This document shows, one piece after another, positions 8,633 through 16,946 of a DNA stretch of 64,000 nt. Positions within the stretch are counted from its first letter, which is position 1; every line of letters starts with the position of its first letter. The stretch is from assembly GCA_030448265.1 (NCBI GenBank), contig JAUJNG010000012.1, positions 124,001 to 188,000 of the forward strand, in the 5' to 3' direction. The translations under genes and the position numbers were made by a program. Under the pieces are notes generated by a model. That model had not been told where the DNA came from. It made no database searches and saw only the letters and a list, made by a program, of their open reading frames with translations. This DNA is from Abditibacterium sp. (lineage in GTDB: Bacteria > Armatimonadota > Abditibacteriia > Abditibacteriales > Abditibacteriaceae).

Positions 8633-9976
8633 ATGAACCGCAGAAATTTTTGTCAACTTATCGGCGCAGGCGCGATAGCCTCGCTGCTGCCAGCTTCCGG
8701 CGCCGCTCAAAACGTCGCGCCGCGCCAGGCGCCCAACATCATCGTCATTTTCACCGACGATCAGGGTTACGGCGATATGAGCGTTTACGGCTCGAAAACG
8801 CTGCGAACGCCCAACTGGGAGCGCATGGCGCGCGAGGGCGTGAAATTTTCCGATTTTTACGTCGCGCAGGGCATCTGCACGCCTTCGCGCGCCGCCCTTC
8901 TCACCGGCTGCTACCCGCGCCGCAACACCATGGAACGCGGCGTTTTCTTTCCGAATGACGCGCGCGGCCTTCACCCCGACGAAATCACCATCGCCGACCT
9001 GCTCAAAACGCGCGGCTACGCGACGGCGTGCATCGGCAAATGGCATCTGGGCGATAAACCGCAGTTTTTGCCGACGCGCCAGGGCTTCGATTCCTACTTC
9101 GGCATCCCCTATTCCAACGACATGGGGCCCAGCGCCAAACAACCCGCCAGGCCGATCCTCCCCCTGATGCGCGACGAGGCCATCATCGAGCAGCCCGTGC
9201 AGCAGGAAACCCTGACGCGGCGCTACACCGAAGAATCGATCCGTTTCATCCGCGACAACAAAAAACGCCCGTTTTTCCTCTATCTGGCGCACACTTTTCC
9301 CCATGTGCCGCTCTTCGCGTCGCCCGCGTTTCGCGGCAAGTCGCAGGGCGGGCTTTATGGCGATGCCATCGAAGAACTCGACTGGAGCACCGGCCAGATT
9401 CTCGATGCCCTGCGGCGCGAAGGTCTGGACGAAAACACGCTCGTCATCTTTACTTCCGACAACGGCCCCTGGCTTCAGCGCGGCAAAGACGGCGGGAGTG
9501 CGGGGCCACTGCGCGGCGGCAAATTGTCGGTCTGGGAAGGCGGGATGCGCGTGCCGTGCCTGATGCGCTGGCCAGGCCGTTTGCCCGCCGGAGCGGTTTG
9601 CTCGCAGCTCGCCACCACGATGGATTTATTGCCGACTTTCGCCCAGCTTTCGGGAGCGACCGTGCCCCAGGATCGCGTCATCGATGGCCGCAGCATCTGG
9701 AATTTGATGACGAAGCCCGCCTCGGCCCCCACGCCGCACGAGGCGCTGTTCTATCACGACAGCGCCGGAAAACTGGGCGCGGTGCGAAGCGGGACGTGGA
9801 AACTGCATCTGGAAAGCGGCGAGTTGTATGATCTGCGCGCCGACATCGGCGAAACCCAGAACATCGCCGCGCAGCACCCCGAAATCGTGGCGCGTTTGGG
9901 CGTTCTGGCGCAGAACTTCAACGCCGGAATCAAAGCGAACCGGCGACCGCAAGGGCGCGACATCCCTCCAGCTTAA
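8633..9976 (+). CDS. Arylsulfatase A-like sulfatase, Tat-exported
   Basis: The 447-aa protein is a complete sulfatase. The ATG at 8633 follows AGGAGA by 6 nt and opens MNRRNFCQLIGAGAI, a twin-arginine signal. PNIIVIFTDDQGYGD carries the metal-binding aspartates. Cys82 in CTPSRAALLTG is the predicted formylglycine residue (codon 8876-8878). CIGKWHLGD, HTFPHVPLF and FTSDNGPW complete the active-site set. The length is normal for the family. It should act in the periplasm or outside the cell on sulfated sugars, together with the sulfatase at the left edge. A formylglycine-generating enzyme is not in the window. Confidence 0.95.
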   Translation: MNRRNFCQLIGAGAIASLLPASGAAQNVAPRQAPNIIVIFTDDQGYGDMSVYGSKTLRTPNWERMAREGVKFSDFYVAQGICTPSRAALLTGCYPRRNTMERGVFFPNDARGLHPDEITIADLLKTRGYATACIGKWHLGDKPQFLPTRQGFDSYFGIPYSNDMGPSAKQPARPILPLMRDEAIIEQPVQQETLTRRYTEESIRFIRDNKKRPFFLYLAHTFPHVPLFASPAFRGKSQGGLYGDAIEELDWSTGQILDALRREGLDENTLVIFTSDNGPWLQRGKDGGSAGPLRGGKLSVWEGGMRVPCLMRWPGRLPAGAVCSQLATTMDLLPTFAQLSGATVPQDRVIDGRSIWNLMTKPASAPTPHEALFYHDSAGKLGAVRSGTWKLHLESGELYDLRADIGETQNIAAQHPEIVARLGVLAQNFNAGIKANRRPQGRDIPPA

Positions 9977-10033
9977 GGGATGTCACGCGAGCGGCTGTCG
10001 GGTTCAGCACCTTGTCATCCCGATGTTAGATTT

Positions 10034-10320
10034 TTATGGGTAATTCCACTCATCGAAGAACGCTTTCGATTTCCGGCCCATGTAAAGGCGCAACTCGCCT
10101 GACAGAGGCGGTTCACCGGCCAGATTTTCCAGGAAGCAGGTGCAAACCGCGTTGTCTATATCGATTTGAAGAATATATCGCGCAACGGCCTGGTAATTCT
10201 GCTGAGCCGCTCTGCTGACGGGCACGCCACGCCTCGTCAAGGTGACTCGAAATCGCGCTGGGGCGACTGCGAAAACGCGAGATTTGCCATTTCATATCGA
10301 AAACCGGTTTACTTAAGGCC
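10034..10320 (-). pseudogene. Possible degraded small gene in a 443-bp gap
   Basis: The gap 9977-10419 has no convincing gene. On the minus strand one frame reads VTLTRRGVPVS, faintly like the conserved core of Phd-type antitoxins, and continues open to a stop at 10034 (ending GRKSKAFFDEWNYP). Another frame starts at an ATG near 10293 (MKWQISRF). The two would need a frameshift to join. This could be a decayed antitoxin or chance. Confidence 0.2.
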
Positions 10321-10419
10321 AGATGAGGGCACAAAAGCGCGAAATCGAGCCATCGGCTTCTCAAAAAAGCGATGTGCACGCCGATTTTGCAAAACTGTGG
10401 AAACCCAAGGAAAAATTCT

Positions 10420-12438
10420 ATGACTTCGACTCCCCTGTCGCCCGTCGTCGCGGCGCCTCCAGCGCCCGAACGCGGCGGGATTTCGCTTCGCAGCGTGGTG
10501 GTTTCGCTCTTTCTGGCGGCGCTTTTCGGCTATTGCATTCCGATTGTGGACTTCAAAATGTCCAACACCTTTCTGGGCGCCATGCACATGCCGGCGGGGG
10601 CCATCGCGGTGCTTTTGGCGCTGCTTCTGGTGGTTAATCCGATTTTGCGCCTGCTTTCGAAGCGTCTGGCGTTTTCGCGCGGCGAAACGCTCACGGTTTA
10701 CATCACCTGCCTGTTTTCGACCCTGGTGCCAGGGCGCGGCGCGGAAAACTTTTTCGTGCCCAATATCCTCTCCTCGTTCTACTACGCCACGCGCGAAAAC
10801 AAGTGGCTCGATTTTCTCACGCCCTACCTCCAACCCTGGATGGCGCCCTCGGTGGGCGCGGGCGGCACCTTCAATTCCACGGTCGCCCAGGGCTGGTATG
10901 AAGGCGGCGGCGCCGTGCCCTGGGCGCAGTGGATGACGCCGCTCATCGCGTGGAGCGCGCTGATTTTCGCGGTTCACATCATGCACGCCTGTCTGGGCGT
11001 GATGCTGCGCGCGCAGTGGGCCGAGCGCGAGGCGCTGTCGTTTCCCCTTCTGCGTCTGCCCCTCGAACTCACCGACGAAAAGGGCGGGCGCAACACCTTT
11101 TTCCAAAATCCCCTGGTGTGGATCGGTTTCGGCATCGCGGTTTTCATCGAGATGCTCAACGGCCTCAGTCTGTATTTTCCCGAAGTCCCCAGGGTGCCGC
11201 TTTCGCTTTCCACGGGCCAGTTCCTCACCGAGGCGCCCTGGAACCAGCTTGGCCGCTCCCAGGCGCAGATTTTTCCGGCCATCGTCGGGATTTCGTTTTT
11301 GCTGACATCCGAAGTCTCGTTTTCGCTGTGGTTTTTCCACCTCTTGTCCAAATTCCAATATGTTCTCGCTTATCTGGCCGGTTTTCCGTCCGCCGCGCTG
11401 GATGAGCCGTTCTGGACGCGCGGCTGGGCCAAAGGCTTTATCGGCTACCAACAGATCGGGGCGATTCTGGTTTACACCGCGCTTCTGCTCTGGACGGGCC
11501 GCGAGCATTGGAAACACATCGCGCGCCGCGCCCTGGGAAAAGAAAAAGCCGCCGAAGGCGAACGCGGCGAGGCTTTGAGCTATCCGGTCGCGTTCTGGGG
11601 CTTTTTCGCGGCCCTGACCTTCATTCTGGCCTGGACGATGGCATCGGGCGTGCGACTGGAAGTCGCGCTTTTGCTGTGGGCGTTTTATCTGGCGATTTCC
11701 CTGGCTTTGACCCGATTGGTGGCCGAAGCGGGGCTTTTGTTCGTGCAGACCGGCTGGATGCCGCTTGGGCCGCTCGCGTTTTTAATCGGCGCGGGGCCAG
11801 GCAAACTCATCGACGCCGCCAGCAGCGCGCCTGCCGCGATGATTTCATCGAGTTTGATGCTCGATATGCGCGGCTTTACCCTGCCCAGCTTTTTGCAGGG
11901 CTTCAAACTCGCCTACGATCAGAAAATCTCGCCGCGACCGCTGCTTCTGCTCATTTTCGCCTGTATTTTAGTTTCGTTTGGCGTGGGGCTGTTTGCGGTG
12001 ATTACTCTGGGTTACACCGTGGGCGGACTGCAACTGGCCAACTGGTGGGCTACCGCCGCCGGTTCGCAGCCTGCCTTGCACGCGGTCGGTTTCGCCAAGG
12101 GACTCGAAACCAACTACGCCGCCAACTGGGCCTGGGTGGGCGCGGGCGGTTTGGCGACCTACGGGATGATGGTGGCGCGTTCGCGTTTCGCCTGGTTTCC
12201 GCTTCACCCGCTCGGATTGATCATGATGGTGCCCTTCGCGATGCACGCGATGTGGCTCTCGATTTTCCTCGGCTGGCTCGCCAAGGTCACCATCACCCGC
12301 TTCGGCGGCAGCGATTCCTACCGCAGGGTCGTTCCGCTTTTTCTGGGCCTCGCGCTCGGCGATATCGTGATGATTGTGTTCTGGATTCTCATCGACGGCT
12401 GGCAGGGAAAGCAGGCACACGCACTGCTGCCGTTTTAG
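10420..12438 (+). CDS. Large OPT-like membrane protein (DUF6784/DUF6785-like), copy 1
   Basis: This 672-aa integral membrane protein has about a dozen hydrophobic segments spread along its length. The ATG at 10420 follows AAGGAAAA and yields a short polar N-terminus before the first segment (SVVVSLFLAALFGYCIPI). Conserved-looking loops include GRGAENFFVPN, WAEREALSFPLLRLPLEL, YQQIGA and, near the end, FPLHPLG followed by a Gly/Ser-rich loop. From memory these match the DUF6784/DUF6785 proteins, which resemble oligopeptide transporters. It closes the sulfatase/beta-helix block, so it could import the released oligosaccharides or peptides. A second copy is at 28311-30422. Transport function is inference. 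Confidence 0.75.
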   Translation: MTSTPLSPVVAAPPAPERGGISLRSVVVSLFLAALFGYCIPIVDFKMSNTFLGAMHMPAGAIAVLLALLLVVNPILRLLSKRLAFSRGETLTVYITCLFSTLVPGRGAENFFVPNILSSFYYATRENKWLDFLTPYLQPWMAPSVGAGGTFNSTVAQGWYEGGGAVPWAQWMTPLIAWSALIFAVHIMHACLGVMLRAQWAEREALSFPLLRLPLELTDEKGGRNTFFQNPLVWIGFGIAVFIEMLNGLSLYFPEVPRVPLSLSTGQFLTEAPWNQLGRSQAQIFPAIVGISFLLTSEVSFSLWFFHLLSKFQYVLAYLAGFPSAALDEPFWTRGWAKGFIGYQQIGAILVYTALLLWTGREHWKHIARRALGKEKAAEGERGEALSYPVAFWGFFAALTFILAWTMASGVRLEVALLLWAFYLAISLALTRLVAEAGLLFVQTGWMPLGPLAFLIGAGPGKLIDAASSAPAAMISSSLMLDMRGFTLPSFLQGFKLAYDQKISPRPLLLLIFACILVSFGVGLFAVITLGYTVGGLQLANWWATAAGSQPALHAVGFAKGLETNYAANWAWVGAGGLATYGMMVARSRFAWFPLHPLGLIMMVPFAMHAMWLSIFLGWLAKVTITRFGGSDSYRRVVPLFLGLALGDIVMIVFWILIDGWQGKQAHALLPF

Positions 12439-12476
12439 GGGCTATGGCAACTTTGGCGGTCAAGGCTATAGCCCCT
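12437..12476. repeat. Short inverted repeat after the membrane protein gene
   Basis: aggggctat (12437-12445) pairs with atagcccct (12468-12476) around a 22-nt loop. The left arm overlaps the stop codon of the upstream gene. The rest of the gap to 12794 holds the terminator at 12580-12606 and no credible gene. Confidence 0.6.
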
Positions 12477-12579
12477 CCAGCATCCGGATAGACCGCCGCA
12501 GACTCCTGTTGACGCTATGCACGCAAAGCCAGGAGCCGAAAGTGAGCCGCTTTCTCAAACACCCCACTTCCGCAAAAAA

Positions 12580-12606
12580 GGCCGCTTTCCAAATCGGAAA
12601 GCGGCC
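12580..12606. terminator. Bidirectional intrinsic terminator
   Basis: An 11-bp stem, ggccgctttcc with ggaaagcggcc, has a 5-nt loop. It is preceded by a run of A (12574-12579) and followed by TTTT. It could stop transcription in both directions, most plausibly from the membrane protein gene. Confidence 0.8.
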
Positions 12607-12794
12607 TTTTCGTCACTTTTCCAACTCGTTTGATAGGCCGCGCCGTGACACTCCACGACGATTTCCCTCGCTTCGGCTTCCGAGGGCGCGTGAGTTTGGC
12701 GTTGGCGCGACTGCGTGTTGCTGTATGTTGCTGGAATCGGACGCTCATTCAGCCCATTTTCGGCGTAGGCCCGAAAAACGCAGTTGCGCCCGCC

Positions 12795-13845
12795 ATGAAT
12801 CTCGAAACCGAATTTGAGGTGGCGCGCGCGCAGTTCGTCGCTTTTCTGGAACGGGTGCCACGCCAGGCGCGAAGCGTTGCTTTGCACGATGTCGATGCCG
12901 ACGGTCTGGCGGCGGGCGCGCTGTGGCAGCGCGTTTTGGAGCGCGCCGGTTATGCGCCGACGCGCCTCACGCCCGACCGCGAGCGCAATGCCTGGACGCC
13001 CACCAACAAATTGCGCCTCGAAAACGCGCGGCCCGATGCGCTCTGGGTGCTGGATTTGGGATCGCAAACCCGCAAAGTTTTGGATGGTGTGCCGGCGTGT
13101 TTCATCGACCATCACCGGCCCGAAGGCGTGCCGGAGGGCGATGTTCTTATTTCCGGCTATGCCTGGAATCCGATTCCCAACACCAGTTGGATGATGTGGG
13201 AAATCGGCAAAGCCGTCGCCGATGTCGAGGATTTGGATTGGATTGGGCGTCATCGGCACGCTCTCCGATTTGGGCGAAAAAGCGCCCTGGGAGCAAATCG
13301 CGCTCACCAAGAAAAAATACGGCGCCAAATGGCTCAAGGAAGCGACGGCTTTAGTCAACGCGCCGCGCCGAAGTGCCAGTTTCGAAGCCGGTCTGGGCGC
13401 GCTGGCGCTGCTGGAGCATCAAAACCCGAAAGATTTGTGCGAATCGGAGAGCGAAAGCGGCCTCGCGCTGCGCGAGGCGCGCAAAGAAGTCGCGGCGGCG
13501 CTCGAAGAAGGCAAAAAAGCGGCGCCCAAGTTCGCCGGACCAGTGGCGCTCATTGGGGTCGATTCGCCGTGCCAGATTCACCCGCTCATCGCGCAAATCT
13601 GGCGCACGCGACTGCCGAAATACATCGTGATTTGCGCCAATTCTGGTTATCTGCCCAACCGCGTCAACTTTTCGGCGCGAAGCGGCGCGGGCATTAATGC
13701 GCTCGAATTTCTGCGCTCGATGGAAATTTCGCCAGGCGAAGGCGATTTCGGACACGGACACGACCAGGCATCGGGCGGCAGCCTGCCGCCGGAGCGGTGG
13801 AACGAGTTGCTGGGGAAAATGGGATTCGTAGGCAACAGGGAATAG
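12795..13845 (+). pseudogene. DHH-family phosphoesterase, broken by a pentamer deletion
   Basis: The N-terminal part reads SVALHDVDADGLAAGALW and FIDHHRPEGV, the metal-binding motifs of DHH phosphoesterases (RecJ/NrnA-like nucleases or phosphatases). The frame then changes near 13240: the rest (GVIGTLSDLGEKAPW to the C-terminal GAGINALEFLRS and GGSLPPERW) continues in the next frame to 13845. The junction is the tandem repeat ttggattggattgg (13233-13246). Adding back one 5-nt unit restores DLDWIGLGVIGT with no other change. The break therefore looks like slipped-strand loss of one pentamer. A sequencing error is possible. The stop codon lies in the following palindrome. Confidence 0.8.
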
Positions 13846-13918
13846 GCAACAGGCAATAGTGAACACGAGCGATTTTGCGCCCCACTTCACTATTGCCTGT
13901 TGCCTGTTCCCTATTGCC
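13831..13918. repeat. Word-swapped inverted repeat between convergent genes
   Basis: The 32-bp arms 13831-13862 and 13887-13918 are built from the words ggcaacagg, gaatagg and ggcaatag. The arms match except that two words are exchanged (two mismatches). The left arm holds the stop codon of the upstream gene, and the right arm ends just before the converging gene. Confidence 0.88.
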
Positions 13919-13921
13919 TCG

Positions 13922-14572
13922 TTAGCCCTGCTTCCCTTCAATCGCGCACATCAAAACGCCCGCCGCGAGCGCGAGGCGGCGGTCGAGAACGCCACTGGCG
14001 TCGGCAGAGAAATCGGCTTCGATTTTCGAACTGAACGGGTTGAAAACGTGGGTGAACTGGCCCACAGTGCGGTTTCCCACCGTAATCGAATACTTTTGCG
14101 GCACCAGCAGGGCGATAAAGTCGATGAAGCGGCGCATGAGAGCCAGAACCGTCGAATCTTCCTGGATCAGGCCCATTTCGCGATCCTGGGCATCGAGAAT
14201 CTGCCATTCGTCGCGCACAATCGACTTCATGCCTTTGCGCCGCAGCACGCCGAGTTTCTGGTTAGACGCCGAATCGTAAACGTCGTAGGCGGCGCTGAAA
14301 TCCATGATGGAGCGCGCCGCGATCCGCAAAACTTCGACGGTTTTGTCTTCGCCCGAATAAACGCGGATGTCTTCTTTGAGCTTGAAGGCTTTCTGGTCGG
14401 CGTAAAGCACGACGGCATCGTTGGCATCGTGGACGTAGAACGCGGCGCCGATGAGTTTCAAAATTTTGCGGCGCAGCACGAAACGGGCGCCCGCGAGTTG
14501 CGGCGGAATCGCCCCGATGTTGGAGGCGCTGCCCGCGATGGGATTGTCGAACGGCGAACGGTTTTGGAGCAT
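13922..14572 (-). CDS. LURP-one-related / scramblase-like (Tubby-fold) protein
   Basis: The 216-aa product resembles the LURP-one-related and phospholipid-scramblase-like family, small soluble beta-barrels of the Tubby C-terminal type. The pattern of FVLRRKILKLIGAAFYVHDAND, AYDVYDSASNQKLGVLRRK and WQILDAQDREMGLIQED is characteristic: repeated strands in which the protein describes material as 'X, then its own derivative'. The segment FIDFIALLVPQKYSITV is the hydrophobic central strand or helix. AAGGAA lies 5 nt before the ATG. The bacterial function is not well established. It is followed on the same strand by nothing, since it converges with the DHH gene. Confidence 0.72.
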   Translation of the reverse strand: MLQNRSPFDNPIAGSASNIGAIPPQLAGARFVLRRKILKLIGAAFYVHDANDAVVLYADQKAFKLKEDIRVYSGEDKTVEVLRIAARSIMDFSAAYDVYDSASNQKLGVLRRKGMKSIVRDEWQILDAQDREMGLIQEDSTVLALMRRFIDFIALLVPQKYSITVGNRTVGQFTHVFNPFSSKIEADFSADASGVLDRRLALAAGVLMCAIEGKQG

Positions 14573-14591
14573 AAGATTTCCTTGAACGGCG

Positions 14592-15407
14592 TTAATTTTC
14601 GTCCATCTGGCGCAAAAGCGACAACATCAGGCCCGATTTAGGGTCTTCGCCACTTTGGTAGTAAGCGACCGACAGGTTGCGAAGCACACGCGCCACGATT
14701 TCGCGCGCCGACGCGGAGCCGTTAATTTCATTGGGCGCGGCTTTGGCGAGCGTAGCGATTTCGCGCGGCGAAAGCGCGCGTCCGCGGTTGAAAGGGTCGA
14801 AGATTTGTTCGCTGCGGCCATCGCGCGCCAGAAAATGGCCAGGAAAAGCGCAGCCTTCGATGTCGAGGCCCACACGCCGTCCTACCAGAATGAAAACGCA
14901 GGCCAGAGTGATGGGCAGACCGCGCCCCATTTCGAGGGCGTAAACCAGGTTGGAGTGGAGCGGATTGTAATAATCGTCGGGCTGGGCGCCGCTTAGGCCC
15001 TTCACTTCAAAAAGAAAATGCGCCAGGGCGCCGGCGTCGCTGCTCTGGGCGTTTTTGCCCTCGTAATCGCCGAACTGCGTTGCCAGTTCATCGAGCAACC
15101 GGCGTCCGCGCGTGCCGGTGCCGCTTCCATCTTGCCAGTCGGCGAGACAAAGCAGCGCGCTTTCGAGATAACGATGCTCGTTACGCTGCCCCGCAAGTCG
15201 CCGCCAGGCAACGCGCAGGGCATCGTCGTCGCTGGGGGCGAAAATCGCTTCGAGCGCCGCGCGCTGCGAGTCGGAAAGTTCGATTTCGAGGGCGCCGATT
15301 TCGTCCCAGACGCTCGGCCCCAATTCGCGCAAACGCCGCGCGACTTTTTCTGCGACAACCGGAGACGAATCATCGCAGAGTTTGAGAAGAGAAGGAAGTT
15401 CGGTCAT
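14592..15407 (-). CDS. SirB1-like transglutaminase-fold protein
   Basis: The 271-aa protein matches the SirB1 family. DDYYNPLHSNLVYALEMGRGLPITLACVFILVGRRVG and the following GCAFPGHFLAR are the family's central signature. The N-terminal third is helical and repeat-like (LCDDSSPVVAEKVARRLREL), resembling HEAT-type helices. The C-terminus ends with a TPR-like helix (ILRNLSVAYYQSGEDPKSGLMLSLLRQMDEN is close to this). The molecular role is unknown. The gene lies 19 nt upstream of the LURP-one-like gene on the same strand, and the apaG gene is upstream beyond a palindrome, so the three may be co-transcribed. Confidence 0.8.
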   Translation of the reverse strand: MTELPSLLKLCDDSSPVVAEKVARRLRELGPSVWDEIGALEIELSDSQRAALEAIFAPSDDDALRVAWRRLAGQRNEHRYLESALLCLADWQDGSGTGTRGRRLLDELATQFGDYEGKNAQSSDAGALAHFLFEVKGLSGAQPDDYYNPLHSNLVYALEMGRGLPITLACVFILVGRRVGLDIEGCAFPGHFLARDGRSEQIFDPFNRGRALSPREIATLAKAAPNEINGSASAREIVARVLRNLSVAYYQSGEDPKSGLMLSLLRQMDEN

Positions 15408-15414
15408 AGGGGGT

Positions 15415-15488
15415 CGGAATACGGAATACGGGAGACGGAATACGGAAGTTGGAATTTCGCGCTTAGCTCTCCCGTATTCCGTATTCCG
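15415..15488. repeat. Perfect 21-bp inverted repeat made of cggaata words
   Basis: Arms 15415-15435 and 15468-15488 are exactly complementary. They consist of tandem cggaatacgg words with a gggaga spacer, and the inner word is repeated again inside the loop, so alternative pairings exist. It sits between apaG and the SirB1-like gene. Confidence 0.88.
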
Positions 15489-15494
15489 TCTCCC

Positions 15495-15878
15495 TCAGTT
15501 GAGCATCCACTGCGGCAAAAGCGCAAACGGTGCGATGGTGGCTTCGAAACGCTCGCCGTCTTCGCGGAGCATGCCGTAGGTGCCGCGCATGAAGCCATAG
15601 TCGGTGCGAAGCGGGCAGTAGCTTTGGTAGGTAAACGATTCGCCAGGCTCCAGAAACGGGGTTTGACCGACCACGCCATCGCCCTCGACTTCTTCGATGT
15701 TGTTGTGGGCGTCCTTGATGATCCAGTGGCGGTCAACGAGTTGCGCGGGGGCCTCGCCCTCGTTGGAAATGGTGATTTCGTAGGCGAAGAGGAATTTTTC
15801 CTCTTGCGGCTCCGATTCATCGGCCAGATAAAAAGGCCGCACCGCGATGCGGATGCCCTGGGTGATGCTGTTCGACAT
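15495..15878 (-). CDS. apaG: ApaG (DUF525) protein
   Basis: The 127-aa protein has the ApaG length and motifs. AYEITISNEGEAPAQLVDRHWII and the later GESFTYQSYCPLRTDYGFMRGTYGM are the diagnostic fibronectin III-like strands. ApaG proteins are small cytoplasmic beta-sandwich proteins linked genetically to Ap4A metabolism and metal efflux, with no settled biochemical activity. The gene is on the minus strand between the rhomboid gene and the SirB1-like gene. Its stop lies 7 nt from the palindrome at 15415-15488. Confidence 0.95.
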   Translation of the reverse strand: MSNSITQGIRIAVRPFYLADESEPQEEKFLFAYEITISNEGEAPAQLVDRHWIIKDAHNNIEEVEGDGVVGQTPFLEPGESFTYQSYCPLRTDYGFMRGTYGMLREDGERFEATIAPFALLPQWMLN

Positions 15879-15952
15879 AAGAAAACGACTTCAAAGGCAG
15901 TTTAGAGTTTTTCCCGAAACAGGCGGGACTAACGTCCTCTTTGCATAAGTTC

Positions 15953-16741
15953 TCAATAACGCCCACTGCTGCCGAAATTATAACGCTCCTGGGCGCGCTG
16001 TTGAATGCGTGGATTGCGAAACAGCCACACCAGAATCAGTCCGGCAATCGCGCCGCCGATGTGAGCGAAATAGGCCACGCCTCCGCCGCTTTCGCGGGTT
16101 TGCTGGGTGAGCGCAATCGAGCCGAAACCGGAGAAAATCTGCATCGCAATCCACAATCCGATGACGATAATAGCCGGAACCGCGAAAATCCCGAAAAAGC
16201 CCATCAAAACCATCACTCGTTTAGTGGGGTAGAGCATCAAATAGCCGCCCAGCACGCCCGCGATGGCGCCCGATGCGCCCAGCGAAGGAATGTAGAGGTT
16301 CAGCCCGCCCGCCGCCTGCGACGCGAAAATGTGCGCGCCCGTTGCCAGAACGCCGCACAGCAGATAGAAAACCAGAAATTTGAAATGTCCCATCGCGTCT
16401 TCGACGTTGTCGCCGAAAATCCACAGATAGAGCATATTGCCGCCCAGATGCGCCCAGCCGCCGTGCATGAACATGGCGCTGAGAATGGTTAATTGAATCG
16501 GCTGCGGCCCTGGCGCCTGGGGAATGACCGTGTTGGAGCCAGGCGCGCGCCCAGGCGACGGTAAATCCTGTCCCGACAAAATTTCGGCGGGAATCACCGC
16601 GTAGCCATAGGTGAAAGCGTCGCTGGGCAGTTGCAGAAAAATGAAGATGAGGATGTTGATGGCGATGAGCGCGTAGGTGACGTAGGGCCGAATGTGGCGG
16701 TCGGAGTTGTCGTCACCGATGGGGAAAAGCATGGTCAGCAT
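15953..16741 (-). CDS. Rhomboid-family intramembrane serine protease
   Basis: The 262-aa membrane protein carries the rhomboid signature. HGGWAHLGGNMLYLWIFGDNVED is the L1-TM2 region. GASGAIAGVLG contains the catalytic serine, and AHIGGAIAGL carries the catalytic histidine. There are six or seven hydrophobic segments, starting with VTYALIAINILIFIFLQL. The long first loop is proline-rich (QDLPSPGRAPGSNTVIPQAPGPQP). Rhomboids cleave transmembrane substrates within the membrane. The second Met (MLFPIGDD) is an equally likely start. No substrate is suggested by the neighbours. Confidence 0.92.
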   Translation of the reverse strand: MLTMLFPIGDDNSDRHIRPYVTYALIAINILIFIFLQLPSDAFTYGYAVIPAEILSGQDLPSPGRAPGSNTVIPQAPGPQPIQLTILSAMFMHGGWAHLGGNMLYLWIFGDNVEDAMGHFKFLVFYLLCGVLATGAHIFASQAAGGLNLYIPSLGASGAIAGVLGGYLMLYPTKRVMVLMGFFGIFAVPAIIVIGLWIAMQIFSGFGSIALTQQTRESGGGVAYFAHIGGAIAGLILVWLFRNPRIQQRAQERYNFGSSGRY

Positions 16742-16781
16742 GAGTGGCGCGCCGATGCCGCAAATCTAACGCCCTCGTGGA

Positions 16782-16946
16782 AACCACCCCCGCCGTCGCC
16801 CAGAGGGCACCCGACTTCGTAAGGAGGGGAGACCACACTTCTACTTTCTTGGTTTCACTCGAACGTCTTGGTGAAATGGAGACAGCCCCAATGTGGTCTC
16901 CCTCCTTACGAAGTCGGGTGCCCTCTGGGCGACGGCGGGGGAGGTT
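16782..16946. repeat. 55-bp inverted repeat overlapping a coding end
   Basis: Arms 16782-16837 and 16892-16946 pair over about 55 bp with one mismatch and one bulge (inside: gggcacccgacttcgtaagg). The right arm encodes the last residues of the endonuclease III-like protein on the minus strand, including its Pro-rich tail and stop region. The left arm lies upstream of the rhomboid gene. Confidence 0.92.

Noticed and set aside
12515-12748. Open frame of 77 aa on the minus strand
   Set aside because: It runs through the bidirectional terminator hairpin, is rich in Lys/Arg/Pro without a domain pattern, and has no ribosome binding site.
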